From: Margaritispora aquatica
Taxonomy: Eukaryota; Ascomycota; Leotiomycetes; Helotiales; Discinellaceae
Direction: 5' to 3'
Assembly (NCBI GenBank): GCA_007644065.1
Contig: VJWN01000016.1
Span: 853,207 to 917,206, forward strand
Length of the DNA: 64,000 nt
Shown one piece after another: positions 33,321-45,000 of the stretch; the stretch's first letter is position 1; the number at the start of each line of letters is the position of its first letter. Position numbers and translations under genes: made by a program. Under the pieces are notes generated by a model. That model did not search any database and had not been told where the DNA came from. It saw only the letters and a list, made by a program, of their open reading frames with translations.

Positions 33321-34167
33321 CTTGAAGCTGCTTAATAGTTGTTTATACACTGAAATCTGTTGGCGAAAGAGATGTGTCCGTTTAAGTATAAGCATGAGCG
33401 AGGCTGAGCAGGAGAGAAGCCTGATGATGTCTCACAAGATACTGGTTTGCCTAGTAGATAGGATGAAATGCAAGCCACATTTAATAAATATGCTTCAGCT
33501 TTGGTGGAACATGAAATTTGCAGTATTCCTGCACAAGATACTTTGTATAAGAGATGATGATCCTTTGAACGTTGTCACACTTTCGCCTACCATTATGTCA
33601 CCGATATTTACCCGGACCCCTCAGTGTCAGCTATTCCATTTCCTCTCTACAACAATTGCTGGTCACTTGAATTATTTTCATATAAATAGATAACCTCTCT
33701 AGTTGCACACAAACCATTGACGATTACAGACATAGGAGACGTCTTAATCAGCCTCCTGGTCGACTTTGAACATATGGGCATCAGACATCTATCCTGCCGT
33801 TTCAGCCTTTCACAACAAAGAAGCAGGCAAGTAGAATTTTAGTCATCCATTAAGGTACTGACACACAAACACCAAAGTCCGTCAACACATCTACCTGCTT
33901 TTGTACAAGCAAGATCTCTCGAAGGAGAACGCCAAATACAGGATGTCAGATCTGTTGTTACAAACGCCATGCAAAGACCATCTCGGATCGTAATATGAAT
34001 CCTCCAATGCCAAGCCTTGCCACAAGTTGTACACCACAACCACGTATCAACATCCATTACCATTTCATAACTTGCTTTCACCCGATTAAGGATACTGCCG
34101 CTGGTCAATGGCCCAAACCCAGAAAGAAAATCCACCAAAAAGTGCTAGTCCTTCAACTAAACCTACT
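33321..34167. other. Intergenic, no gene recognised
   Basis: About 850 bp with no supportable coding sequence; the minus ORF at 33839-34138 has no recognisable content. This is the upstream region of the NUDX14-like gene and the 3' flank of the zinc-finger gene. Confidence 0.5.
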
Positions 34168-35133
34168 TTATGGTCGAACTACCCACTTTGAAGCTCCAGG
34201 ATTGGCGAGAGCATTTCGATTCATCATCATCTCGGACTTGGATCGATACTGGAACATTGGAAGTCTGCATATAAGTGAAGATTCGGAAAAAGTGAGGGTT
34301 TTGACCTTGCCATCGGCAGTTGTTACATCTCCTGATGATGTATCAACCATTTCCAACTTTACGGTCAGGATATCAATTCCTTCGACAACCGTGACTTTTT
34401 CTTCAGATTCCTTCACTCCAATTGCGTGTAAATCAAAATCCTCGTCACTTGTACTACCTTCAGACTCGCATATGCTTGATTTGCTGGACTGGGACTGCGT
34501 CAAGGATCGATCATAAATTTCGACAAGTGGAGTATTAGTGCTAGAGTCGCATTTCAAGTCTTCTCTTGGAGTTTCTTCCTCGTTCTTGTTTCTCTTCTCT
34601 CTATCGCTAATTGTCGTATCACTCTGGCGTTCTTGTGTCGCCTTCCACAGCAGCGGATGTGCACGAGCGTAGTGGAAGTCCCGAAGCTCAGCACACAGAA
34701 ATCGAGCGTCACAGTCGGTCTCTACACAATCGTAGCCCTTTTTGCGCTGCTCTTCATTCTTCTCAGTCTCTGTCAGCTGCGAGAGCATTGAATGATGGCG
34801 AGAATGGTGCATCCGATTGTAGTGGAAGTCACGGAGGTTCTCGCAGGTAAATGTTTGCTTGCATAGTGTATCGTGGCAAACAAGAAGTGCTGTCTCATCG
34901 GGCTCCATCTTTCGTGGTGGCTTTCTGAAATGCTGGTTTTTGTCTTCAACGAACTTCGTGAGAGATGCGGAAAGAGCTGTATTTACAGCTGGTTCAGACG
35001 TCTCCGCTCCTGGATGAACGCGGGCGAGGTGTAAGTACACTAAATCTTTATCGTGAAATGTGACGTTACAATCTGGTTGAGGACAAGTTGTGACTCGACG
35101 TCTAGGTGGCGGAGTTGAGGGAGGTGACAACAT
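34168..35133 (-). CDS. Three-finger C2H2 zinc-finger protein
   Basis: Single-exon frame of 321 aa from ATG 35133. It has three C2H2-type fingers: TCPQPDCNVTFHDKDLVYLH...H (residues ~17-39), VCHDTLCKQTFTCENLRDFH...H (~88-110) and DCVETDCDARFLCAELRDFH...H (~134-157). Each has the form C-x4-C-x12-H-x4-H, and the second and third are alike enough to be duplicates. The C-terminal half is Ser/Thr/Glu-rich and acidic, like a regulatory region, and ends in a short basic stretch. The finger spacing resembles fungal proteins of unknown target rather than classical tandem fingers. Probably a nuclear regulator. A possible donor (GTAGTT) lies just before the stop, so the very end could differ. Confidence 0.8.
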   Translation of the reverse strand: MLSPPSTPPPRRRVTTCPQPDCNVTFHDKDLVYLHLARVHPGAETSEPAVNTALSASLTKFVEDKNQHFRKPPRKMEPDETALLVCHDTLCKQTFTCENLRDFHYNRMHHSRHHSMLSQLTETEKNEEQRKKGYDCVETDCDARFLCAELRDFHYARAHPLLWKATQERQSDTTISDREKRNKNEEETPREDLKCDSSTNTPLVEIYDRSLTQSQSSKSSICESEGSTSDEDFDLHAIGVKESEEKVTVVEGIDILTVKLEMVDTSSGDVTTADGKVKTLTFSESSLICRLPMFQYRSKSEMMMNRNALANPGASKWVVRP

Positions 35134-35657
35134 TCTCGAGAGTCAATTTATATCGCGGGATTGAGGTTGCAGTTGTTTGCGACGAAGTCTCTCGTGCTTC
35201 GTGGAAAGGATATGGTTCGAGCTAGAAGGGACTGGACCATCCTTTTAGATATTTTGATGGTGTCAAATCATTCGTAACTTCCTTTTATCAGATTGTCTGA
35301 ACAAGGAAGTCATGAATGGTCTTGATTCACTCAGCTGGACGGTTCCTTCTCTAAATGAAGATCAAGTTACTCGAGACTCACTTCACACTATACACTGGAC
35401 GACTTGGATGAATAGGTATCGCAATGAAGAGTCAAGTTCATGATTTGCAATGTTGACACATTTTCACGACAAATTCTTTGTTATTCTAGGTTTCGATATA
35501 CATTCTCAGTTGACGAATCCGCCTACAAATCATAATGCAGCCTACCATATCTCGGTTTATACGATGCAACCTCACACGAGGGCACAAAGGAGCGCCCGAG
35601 AGAATAGCCTAGGTATTAAACGCCGATAGTGCTTGATATTGTGGCTAATATTCTGGT
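35134..35657. other. Intergenic
   Basis: No gene seen; upstream region of the zinc-finger gene and 3' flank of the tyrosinase gene. Confidence 0.5.
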
Positions 35658-37015
35658 CTATAGATAAATATAGCAAAATGGTCCACTCATTGTGTTCAGC
35701 AAACTTCCCAAGGCGATATCAGGTGCCAATGGCCCCAGAGTTTGTACATCAGCCAGGGTAGCATTTGCACTTGGTGGGTTATTGAAAATGGTCAAGGTAC
35801 CAGCGATGGCAGATAGGCTGCTGGGGAGATTCTTCAGCTGCCAGATCCACCAAGTCCGATCAACCATTGCATGGTGCAACCAGAAGGCTGGATCACCAGG
35901 CGACGCAAACAAGTCTCCACCGGGATCTCCATTCATGACAAAGTGCCCCGCAGCATGCACTCCGAGGAAGCCATTTGGAAAATCTCCCTGCATGGTGTTT
36001 TGGAATGTGAGAATACTCGGGGAGTTGATAATAAGAGATGCGATATCTGTTGTCTTCAACCAAGTTGAAGAAGATTTTGTTGAGATATCCCGCTTGAGGC
36101 AACGAGGATTGTATGCAAACCTGCTCGCGGATTTAACAATACCATCCTGCGTCGGCGAAATAGGTCCCAGGTTGACAGACATGCTGCGAAGTTTGTTAGT
36201 ACTATCCTGTAGAAATTCTTGGAAACTACGAACTCCTTGAAAGGTCCACTATTTACACATCCCCCACCGAGCTCTGAGGGCAGGAAGATTTTTCCAGCTC
36301 CCGCCAGACTTCCATTATGTTGAACGAAGAGACCGTTACCTCCCATTGAAGTGGCAGAACCATCAAACACTGGCGATCGCGACTCGTTGACAGCGTTCGT
36401 ACCCCAGTTCCAGTACTAAGTTTCCATTGTCAATGAATGTCAGCATAAGCATTTGAGGCACTTACAGGTTGGTAGCCTTTATATCCACATTCATTCTTCA
36501 AAGCTTGCTCGTAAGTGTGCACAAAATATCTGTGCCAACCGAGGAAATTGCCAGTGCCATGGATCGAAAGTGTAAAATTGATGTGCACTGCAACGAAATC
36601 ATCATATCTACTCTTGGCGCCTGGATACAATGTCTGGTCGAGGATTGACGGCTTCTTCATCAGACAGAGAACAGCATTGCTATACGCAATACGACTTGCA
36701 GCTGACAGATGATCCCTTTTTATTGTCAGTGTTTGTTTCGACATGCCACAATCCGGTCAGCATAACATACCAGTCTTGTCTTATGACAACATTGCTCAAG
36801 CTGCACTTTGTTGATCTTGCTTCAATTGTAGCATCATCTTGAAGCTGCAACAACTCGGCAAGTCCTTCTGATGCAAGTTCTCCGATGACATCAATTGGCT
36901 CAAAACTGTTGATCGCCTCGACTGTCTCTGAAGTGGCATTCTGTCTTGGCTGCAGATTCGCGCATGTCACGCTCGAGACTCCTGCGCCAAGAGCCAGTAT
37001 AGATGAGAGACGCAT
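35658..37015 (-). CDS. Secreted short-type tyrosinase (4 exons)
   Basis: Type-3 copper oxidase converting monophenols/diphenols to quinones (melanin or phenolic chemistry). Exons: 36771-37015, 36466-36715, 36234-36415, 35658-36183; 400 aa. A signal peptide (MRLSSILALGAGVSSVTCA) is followed by a propeptide-like stretch. CuA: VHINFTLSIHGTGNFLGWH with His126, His134 and His143. CuB: VHAAGHF with His302 and His306, then DPAFWLHHAMVDRTWW with His329. YWNWG, GPFKDMSVNLGP and the terminal GPFCYIYL are family marks. It lacks the C-terminal latency domain of long fungal tyrosinases and the cysteine for a Cys-His thioether, as in the short secreted class. One intron has an AAAAG acceptor and one a GTTCGT donor. 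No melanin cluster genes are adjacent. Confidence 0.93.
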
Positions 37016-37885
37016 TGTTGCAGCTAGATAGTGGAAGCTCTGGCAGAAAAGAATTTGATTGATTGATGCTGCTGGCGAACAAGAGAAGAAAAGGGTCTCA
37101 CTGCAGCAGAGAGATTGTTCATTTATACAATACAGGCATGCAACTCCTACTACACGTGGATACTGGGATACATTGGAAAACCATTAAACAACTGATATTG
37201 CCAGGAGGTTCGGCATGTTACAATCACCAAGATGAGGTTGTCATGTCCGAGATAATGATAGTCCTCATGCAGGTCCAAAGCCAAGCGTTGGAAGTTCGAT
37301 GGATCAATCTTTGGCACTCGGCACAACGAGTGATCGTACGCCATTCGAGGCGAAGTCTCCCGATGCCGCGAATGACGAGGATACGATAGCCGGCCCCTGT
37401 ATCTAGTAGCTCAGGGGGAACAGTCCAGCAACAAGGTTAATTACAAGGTTTAAGGTTGTTCCCGGCAGTTTGCTCCAAACGTTTGACGCTTTCCCCTCGA
37501 TTTATATGAGGTCCACAAAAGGATTGTGCTTGACCTTGAACGACTGGTTGCAAGGTCATGAGCCGAATATCAGAACCCGGTCATGAAGTCTTGAAGTGAA
37601 CCACTCTCAAGACCTTAGACCTGTTTCTTCGGGTCTAACAATTAACTTCTTGTTGGTGGCGTGTTGGCAGTTGGTGAGGCTGATACGAGTACGAATCGAT
37701 TTACAGACAAGTCACTTGCGAGGGCAAAGACTTGCCATTGTTCACCATCCACAAAACATTATACTATAGGCTTGATATTGCAGAGATTATCCAGATTAGA
37801 CAACACCTTTCTTCTGTCACAAATCCAGTATCTATCATTATCGCCACTCGTCGGATTTTGAAACTGGAGATGTCCCTTCATATTG
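37016..37885. other. Intergenic, no gene recognised
   Basis: About 870 bp; promoter side of the tyrosinase gene. Short ORFs at 37063-37389, 37661-37861 and 37732-38100 have no recognisable content. Confidence 0.45.
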
Positions 37886-38113
37886 TTAACAAAAATCAAA
37901 CTTATTCCAGGTCCTCGCCAGATTCGGACCTCGCATTGCTAAGCGAATCATTTCAATTACAAAAATGCTCATCCCAGGTGTTTGCATGGCCAAGGTCGGC
38001 GGAAGTCTATAAGCAGCAGGAGGATTTGGAGAATGTGATTCAAACTCCTTGTGGCGTTCTCCTTCCAACGTCTTCTTGGTTTCAGGGTCGGTCACCTTGA
38101 TGTGCCTGACCAT
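37886..38113 (-). CDS. Small hypothetical protein (75 codons)
   Basis: A frame starting at a real ATG (38113) after a C/T-rich leader, with a charged coding-like N-terminus (VRHIKVTDPETKKTLEGERH) and a more hydrophobic end. It is divergent from the PTH11-like gene, 309 bp away. It may continue through an intron (a GTAATT lies downstream in the frame). No family recognised; it could be spurious. Confidence 0.3.
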   Translation of the reverse strand: MVRHIKVTDPETKKTLEGERHKEFESHSPNPPAAYRLPPTLAMQTPGMSIFVIEMIRLAMRGPNLARTWNKFDFC

Positions 38114-38422
38114 GGGAACTGGAGTGGTCGAATGATACAGGCTTGGGTGCTGTAATGAGAAGCTCTGTCTTTGGAAGAAGGATGTGATTGATAAGGAGAC
38201 TTGTTATGATGTGCTCAGATGAGAGAGTTGTAGTTGATGAAGTGAGAAGGGGTGAGCTGCGCGACTGTTGATTTCGAAACTTGATTTCCGCTTCTACTAA
38301 ACAACCACAGATTCTTCTGACAGGCAGCTTTTCTCTCGCGCCTGCGGTATACAACAGAGTTTCTTCAATATCTTGTCCATGAAGCTGTTGACAGCTCCGA
38401 ACACGTTTCTCAATTTCAAATC

Positions 38423-40065
38423 ATGTCTGGCCTGGTAGCTGCAACTCCAACTCTCAGTCCCGAGGCAAAAGCTCTTCGTGATGCCGAATCAAACCTCCCC
38501 TTCATCCTTAGCATCACAATCACTTTTCACGTCCTTGCGCTCCTATCGGTCGGCTTGCGCACTTATGTTCGGATAGTTATAGTTAAGGTCTTGGGATGGG
38601 ATGACTACACCATGATTGGCGCCATAGTGAGTTCTCTAAATTATACCTCCAATCTACCAAATTAGATTGAACTAATGAAATATATAGCTCTGTGCAATAG
38701 GCGGCATGATCACACTTGCTATTGAAGCACCACTCGGCTTAGGTAGACATCAAGACACGATCTCGAAGGTTAATCTGAGGGAGTTCAAACATACAAACTT
38801 CTACTACACCATCATCTCTGCTATTCTGGGACTGAATGTGGTGAAGATCAGTGTCTCGTTATTGCTGCTGAGATTCGTTCAGCATAAATGGTATAAACGG
38901 GTTTTGTGGAGTGTGATAGGTATGTCTCTTTTCTTCCCGCGGTTGTTATGTGGCTAGTGAGGAAACGATGCTGACATGTTGGGTTTGTGAAGGTTTTATG
39001 ATCATCTATACACCGGTGGCGTGGGGGACGGTCATATTTCTGTGCTTACCTACGCCCGCGTTCTGGGATACAGATCTGAGGAAGTTGAAGACTACGAAAT
39101 GCTATCCTATCACCACTTTTACGAAGATTGGCCTGATGAATACCGGTATCAAGTAAGATAGTCCTCTTTCTTCGCTTTGAAGCCTTAGATGTCTTGGTCA
39201 CTGAAATATGTGTAAATCGATAATGAATTCAGCACCTACATGCATTGGCTTAGATGAACGAACCAAATCTTGCTTAAAGTTCTTGCAAGAACCAGAAATG
39301 CTAACATATTGTTTAGCATCGCGACTGATGTTTTACTCGCCACCCTTCCGATCCCCATCATATGGAAACTGCAGATCAATATGCGCTCCAAGTACGCTTT
39401 AATAGGCGTTCTAAGTCTTGGTTACGTCGCAGTCGCTATGGGTATTGTCAAGGCATTCAGCCAAGTCGCCCTACCCCGTGAGCCTGACCAAACATTGTTC
39501 GTACACTTCTTCACTTCTCCTCCTTCATATCTCCAAAATTTTCGGCCCATTCCGGGTCACTAGAGGCTACATACTGACAGATTTTCTCTCAAACAGCCAC
39601 CAAGGCATTCAAACATGGGGTTTCGTCCAACTCAACATCTCAATCATAGCAGCATGTATGCCAGCTCTGCGGCCGCTGTTCAAGTATTTTTCCGATACCA
39701 TCGCCTCGCTCACATCGAGGTCGAGAGTGAGAGGAAAGTCGAATCCCGGGCACGACGGTTATATCAAGCAGAATGAGTCGACGACTGGAGGTACAAGACA
39801 TGGCAAGGATGAGATTGAATTGAGTGAGATGGGCATGCGGAGTGTGATCGTTGGTGGGGTAAGGAGTGGGAGTGGGGATAAGTTGGCTGGAGGTGCAGGT
39901 GGAGGAGGAGGGAAGATTCAGAAAAAGATTGCAGTTAGTAGAACTGAGGAGGAGAGAGGGAAGGAAATAGGTTTAGGAGGAAGCAGTAGTGGGAGTGAGG
40001 AGAATATTCTGCCGTATCACGGGACCGGGGATTTGAGATCGCCTACTTTTGTATTTCATAATTGA
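38423..40065 (+). CDS. PTH11-like integral membrane protein (rhodopsin-fold)
   Basis: Seven-helix plasma-membrane protein of the large fungal 'Rhodopsin/PTH11-like' family (PF20684 type). Exons: 38423-38626, 38688-38919, 38993-39152, 39317-39496, 39597-40065; 414 aa. Family marks: LRTYVRIVIVKVLGWDDYTM after helix 1, LNVVKISVSLLLLRF, YTPVAWGTVIFLCLPTPAFWD, TGINIATDVLLATLPIPIIW, YALIGVLSLGYVAVAMGIVK and TWGFVQLNISIIAACMPALRPLF. The cytoplasmic tail of about 150 residues is Gly/Ser/Glu-rich. No CFEM domain is present at the N-terminus, so it is the non-CFEM class. Signalling or surface sensing is known for Pth11 in Magnaporthe; the ligand here is unknown. One intron has a GTTCGT donor and another a TGAAG acceptor. 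Confidence 0.92.
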
Positions 40066-40957
40066 AAGAAGATGGCTCAACAGAACATTGGTCCTTCACC
40101 TTGTATGATGGTGGATGATGTTGTATATCTTTAAAGATATCAGGGATTATGCCATGGTGACGTTTGCTGAGCGACTCACGAAGTTCGTCGTTCCCGAGAA
40201 GATGATCCACGCATCAACACCCTAAGGTACAGACAGGATTCAGTGTCCGTGTGCGTTATCAGACCAGCAATTCTCACAATTTAACTAACTCCTAGAGAAT
40301 CCCTAACATTGAGAAACGGATCTTCTTTCCTTTTCATTTGCAGATTTGGAGATTTTTGACTTCATCGCCCTCGACAACAGAGGGTAGTACTTGTACACAT
40401 GTAAACACACCTCCTTCCTCCCACTCGTCAGTAAATCGGAAAAATTCCTTCTTCCTGACTTTTATCTTCCACTACCTCTCTGACCCAGTGAATTTCTCCT
40501 AGGTATTACCCCCTCAGTATGGAGTTCTTCCAAGATCATGTTCATCTCTATCCTCATCCCAGTTGCTAGGGTCAAAAATACCCTATATTTCTCCGAACGC
40601 CCACCTATTTGGTGCCCCACTAAGCAACCACGCCACACTATTCTTGGCGTGTATATGCATGTTCATCTGAGCATACTCGGAAAACTAATGCCTTTCGTAG
40701 GCAATTTAGGTCTTCTTCGCATCTTCTGCTTTCAACTCATCGCCATTGGCGTCTCGTCTGTGGTGGTGTTAGTCTGTGTTTGGCTTAGGTAGGAAAACAC
40801 CCGCGTTTCATAACCGAATTGCTGCATCCCCACAGCTCTCCACATTCCGCATCATAATGATCCGAGCTGGACTGACTGACGAGTACGAAGTTATCCTCAT
40901 CACCAGAACCGCTGTAACTGCCACATTCTCTGGTCTCCCAAACTCCACAGCGCTCGC
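40066..40957. other. Intergenic, no gene recognised
   Basis: About 900 bp with no supportable gene. The ORFs at 40538-40792 and 40776-41021 lack recognisable content. Confidence 0.45.
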
Positions 40958-41258
40958 TCATTCTCGAGGCCCACCCCTCCATCTGTCCATCCATTCACCA
41001 TCAAAAAACACCGCAAAATGATCAAAAAGCAGAAATCACTAACCCGTAAACCTGCTCCCTCGCCTCCAGCGCCCTCTCCTCAGCACTGGCATGGAATAGA
41101 CTCCCCGTTCCACTGTTCAAATCATTCAGTTGCCCATTGATCTGCCACATGACCGTCTGCTTCTTGCTAGGCATCGCAGGGCCGGTAGAGACAAGCCATG
41201 TTGCTGCTGCTGCGACTCCAACTGCAGTGGCGGTACCACGCGTGAGGGCACGGTTCAT
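40958..41258 (-). CDS. Small protein with mitochondrial-type N-terminus
   Basis: ATG 41258 opens an unbroken frame of 78 codons: MNRALTRGTATAVGV, AAAATWLVS and MPSKKQTVMWQINGQL. The Arg/Thr/Ala-rich, acid-free start resembles a mitochondrial targeting peptide followed by one membrane-prone segment. Read straight, it ends at 41022 with 'VYGLVISAF'. A GTTAGT donor at 41043 and a GGACAG acceptor at 40983 give an alternative 79-aa form ending 'VYGWRGGPRE' (exons 41044-41258 and 40958-40982), which looks more protein-like but has a weak branch site. I list the spliced span. Family not recognised; a small inner-membrane or respiratory-chain-associated protein is possible. Confidence 0.5.
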
Positions 41259-42030
41259 ATTTTAGAATATACTGATGGTAGTAATTTGGTGATAGAAGTG
41301 AGGTGACGGCAGGTCAAGGGATGTATATTCTAGGACAGTGGTGAGAATTGCGGGTCGATGAGATGGATGAGATGAATGAGATCGAGAATTGTCGTATTTC
41401 GTAGGCGATGTCTATTTACAAGAGCCCGTGTAGGCGAGATGGGATGAGGTAGGTATATTTTTTTTATTTGGAAGTAATCGCAATATCGACACCAAGACAG
41501 GTCCCCAAGGCACTCCGATGAATTGTCGTCTAGGCTCGGCTCAAACACTTAGTCCAAAACTTGGTACGAAAACGCGCCGGAATCCACAATCAGAATTCTC
41601 TACACTTTGTAGGAGCTCAAAAAAACAATTCAGGACAATAACAGAAATCAAAACAAGAGAGAGGGAGGATTTCCGGGGGGTGTTCAGACTATTTGTAGCA
41701 TCGCCACCTTCTGCGCCGAAGAGAAGAAAACATGGTCACGAGTGGCGTGAGACACACCCTGCAAGTCTGCATCTCACCGCGATAGGTGTAGAGTAGCGGG
41801 GTAGCGAATCTTCCCCGGAAATGCTCCACTCAGAGGAACTCTTGCTGAGCAAGGGCTGCGCGTTGGCTGTCTCACCATGTGCTTCCGAGTTCTGGCGCCT
41901 CGATGGTGCAGAGTTTCTGTATTTCTCCGCTGGCTACATCACGTGGATTTTGTCTAAATACCCATTCCGACCACAATGCTCCAGAGTAAGTGCTCAAAAT
42001 AAGTAGATGCTCCAACACAGCAGATTCCCA
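41259..42030. other. Intergenic
   Basis: Upstream region of the small minus-strand gene and 3' flank of the ATR-type kinase gene. No coding sequence recognised. Confidence 0.5.
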
Positions 42031-45000
42031 TCAGAGGAACGAGCACCAACCAATATACATGCCGGCCAAAAACGCTGGGTTTGTTGCCTGCTCAATCAAC
42101 GTGTCGACTTGGCCCTCAACACTCAATGGTACGCTTTCACCAGTCAACAACCCTTTCACTTTCCTATTTATAGTCTTGAGTACATCTGGTGCTGTCTGTG
42201 GCACTGAAGCCCCATCTTTTCGTTTCTTGTCTGGTTTCTTTGCCAGCAAGTCAAGCGTCGGATCGTACACAAATGCCTCGAGAATGGTCATTAACGTCTC
42301 CTCGTGCTGGCGCAAAAGTTTGAGAGTTAACTCGGAAGACTTTCTGAACGGTCCTTCGTAGCCATACATGCCCATCGCATCAACCATATTATGGGTCAAG
42401 CGGAACGGCACTCTCTCGGCTTTAGTGAATGTGAGACCTTTGTCGAAGAGACAGTTGAAATCCACATGAAATGTCCCGCCATTGCCCTCCTCGAAAAGGA
42501 TATTCTCTCCATGCCGGTCTCCAAGGCCGAGGATCGTTCCCACCATTGACATGACAGCGCAAGACCGGGTGTAACGCAGGCGAGCAGCGAACCAGGTTGA
42601 CGGCTCAGGAAACTGCTGTACGAACCACTTGTAAAATATTGGTGGGAAGCGGCCCAGAACCTTCTCCGTGAAGAAGGGCATTGTCTCGTCTGGATTTTCG
42701 AGTGCCTTCTCGCAGTACATCGAGATTTCATTATAATTTGGAGAAATTCCAATAGCTTTGTATAAAGCAAGCAGGATATCTCTCAGCGTCTTCAAGCCAT
42801 CAACCCATTCGATGATTCCACATTCTTCATTGAGTGGAGTGACAGCATATGTCTTGATGTACAGCTGCCGTCTACTAGATTCAGCATCTCGTTTCAAAGA
42901 CCTGTTAATCATACTGTTGAACTCCATGAGACGTTGATCCTTTCTAAGATCATCTTTAGGTTTGCACATCAATCCATATTTTCGCCCATCTGAACCCCGA
43001 GCTGTAAGCTTCCTTGGCTTTTGAAGGGAGCTGAGGACGAGAACCTCGTCTATGAAGTCAAGGATTGTGACAACGTCCTTGGAGAAAGCCTGATGTTCCT
43101 TGACGTTACCTGCAAGAGTAGGCAAAGTTGCTGTCAAGACACTCTCGGCAGGTACAGCCAGCATACTTGGGAGACAATGCTTCTGGACAAATCCAAGATC
43201 TTTACTAAGACTGGCCCAGATTGTTCTATTTCCATGGAAATCTCCTGCATTGCAGGCCAAGAGAAGCTGCTCTGTCAATTTCTCTCCGTTCTTAATCATC
43301 GCTCTTATTTCATGACCAGGTTCGCCGCTGGGTTTTTTTCTCATTAAAAGCTGGAGTATAGTACCTCCACGACTGCGACGTTCTTGTTGGGTGGAAGTGC
43401 ATACCGCAAGCAAACTCCACAGTGCTTGCTGCGGATAGGCCATGACGGTCTTGTAAATAAGAGTCTGTAATAATTTGAAAACTTCCGAATTAGGATGCGT
43501 GATTCGTGACACGATCTGTGGCAGGGCTGTGTAGAACATATAGGCTGGCAACTTCTGCTGGTACTTTAATAACCTATTGTTGATGGAATCAAGGTTAGTT
43601 TTTCTATTACCGGTGATTCTAACCACAAAATCTTTCGAGTTGCCGTATCTTGGATCCACAGGTTGATTAACTTGAGTGCCTAGATCAAGCCAGAGTGTAA
43701 GAATTCGTGGCAAGGTCTGATAAATGTACTTCGTTCCATTCGCCAAAGATCGTAGGTAATTCTCGATGACCAGTTTTGCGGTTTCGCCTGTGAGATATGG
43801 CTCATTTTGCATGTCAACTGGGAGCAACCTTTCAGACTCCAGTAACTTGTTATAATGGCGTCCAAGATAGTAGTGCCCCTTTTCAGAGGTAAGGTGCATT
43901 CTCGTCGCCTCTTGGTACTGTTTCCTCAAAGCAGACGATGGAGTTTGCCCAGCTTTGTCAAGCCATTTTGCCAAGAGCAGGTGGGCTCTTGCCTTGAGGA
44001 GATTTTGCTGGGCTGTTGGCTCAGCGCCAGTGATTGACGTATCTGCCCGGAGGCTCCTGTTGTGCGCGAAAAAGGCATTGGCGTCAATGGCGCCTCGAAG
44101 AGCCTGAATGGCCTTTCGATGGTTCCCTTCTTGCCATAGCAGCCGGGCATGTTCAATAGTGGCCGAATCATCGCCAAGCTGTGATGCATGCAAGACTGCG
44201 TTGAAAGACTGATGTATTGCATTGCCTTTTCTTGCAAGTCGTGCGCTTGTCAGCCACGCAGAAGCCACATCGATTTTGTCGAAGCTGAGCCTATAATATT
44301 TAGCATGGATATTATGTTTGAGCTGTAGATTGCCCACCTTGAAAGCTGCATTGCAGCTCGCCTGATACCTAGTAAGTACTGTTTATCATTTAGATATGAG
44401 CCCACCACCTCTAGCCGGCGATTAAGCGATTCGAGGATGGTGATACGATCAATAGCTCGGCTATTCCCTGTGCCTGCGATCATTTCAAGCTCAGTAAGCA
44501 CATGAAGGCGAAGCATGTTCTCATGGCAAGCGCTTAGTGACGAAGTGGTCGCGTTAGATAGAGATCGTGCGATCTGATCTCGCATCAGGCGGATGCTTGT
44601 CTTGAATTGCTTCGCGTTCTTCTTTTGCAAGGCAAGAAGTGACCTACCTATGCCAATGTTGAAATCCGTGGCACCACCTTCAGGGATCATCTTTGTATAC
44701 TTTTCCAATGCTGTCCATCTTCCAGTCGCCCAGGACGCCTCGGCGGCAAATGGAAGTAGTCTAGAGATCGATTGGGATTGAGTTTGCATTCCCTCGACAT
44801 AGTTGAGCAAAACATCTATACAGACAATTAGTCGCAATTTCACAAAACATCTCAAGACACGCACCATGTTGTCCTGACTCTTTGAGACACGATAACAGAT
44901 TGAGTTGTATATCAACATCACCTGGTTTCTCTGCTAGTTGAATTTCATACCAGCTTTGAGCTGCTGTCCATCTTCCAGCCTTGCGATGTCCCAGGATTTG

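Noticed and set aside
31530..37015. Possible secondary-metabolite or melanin cluster around the tyrosinase
   Set aside because: No polyketide synthase, reductase, transporter or cluster regulator is adjacent; the neighbours are Nudix, zinc-finger and receptor-like genes.
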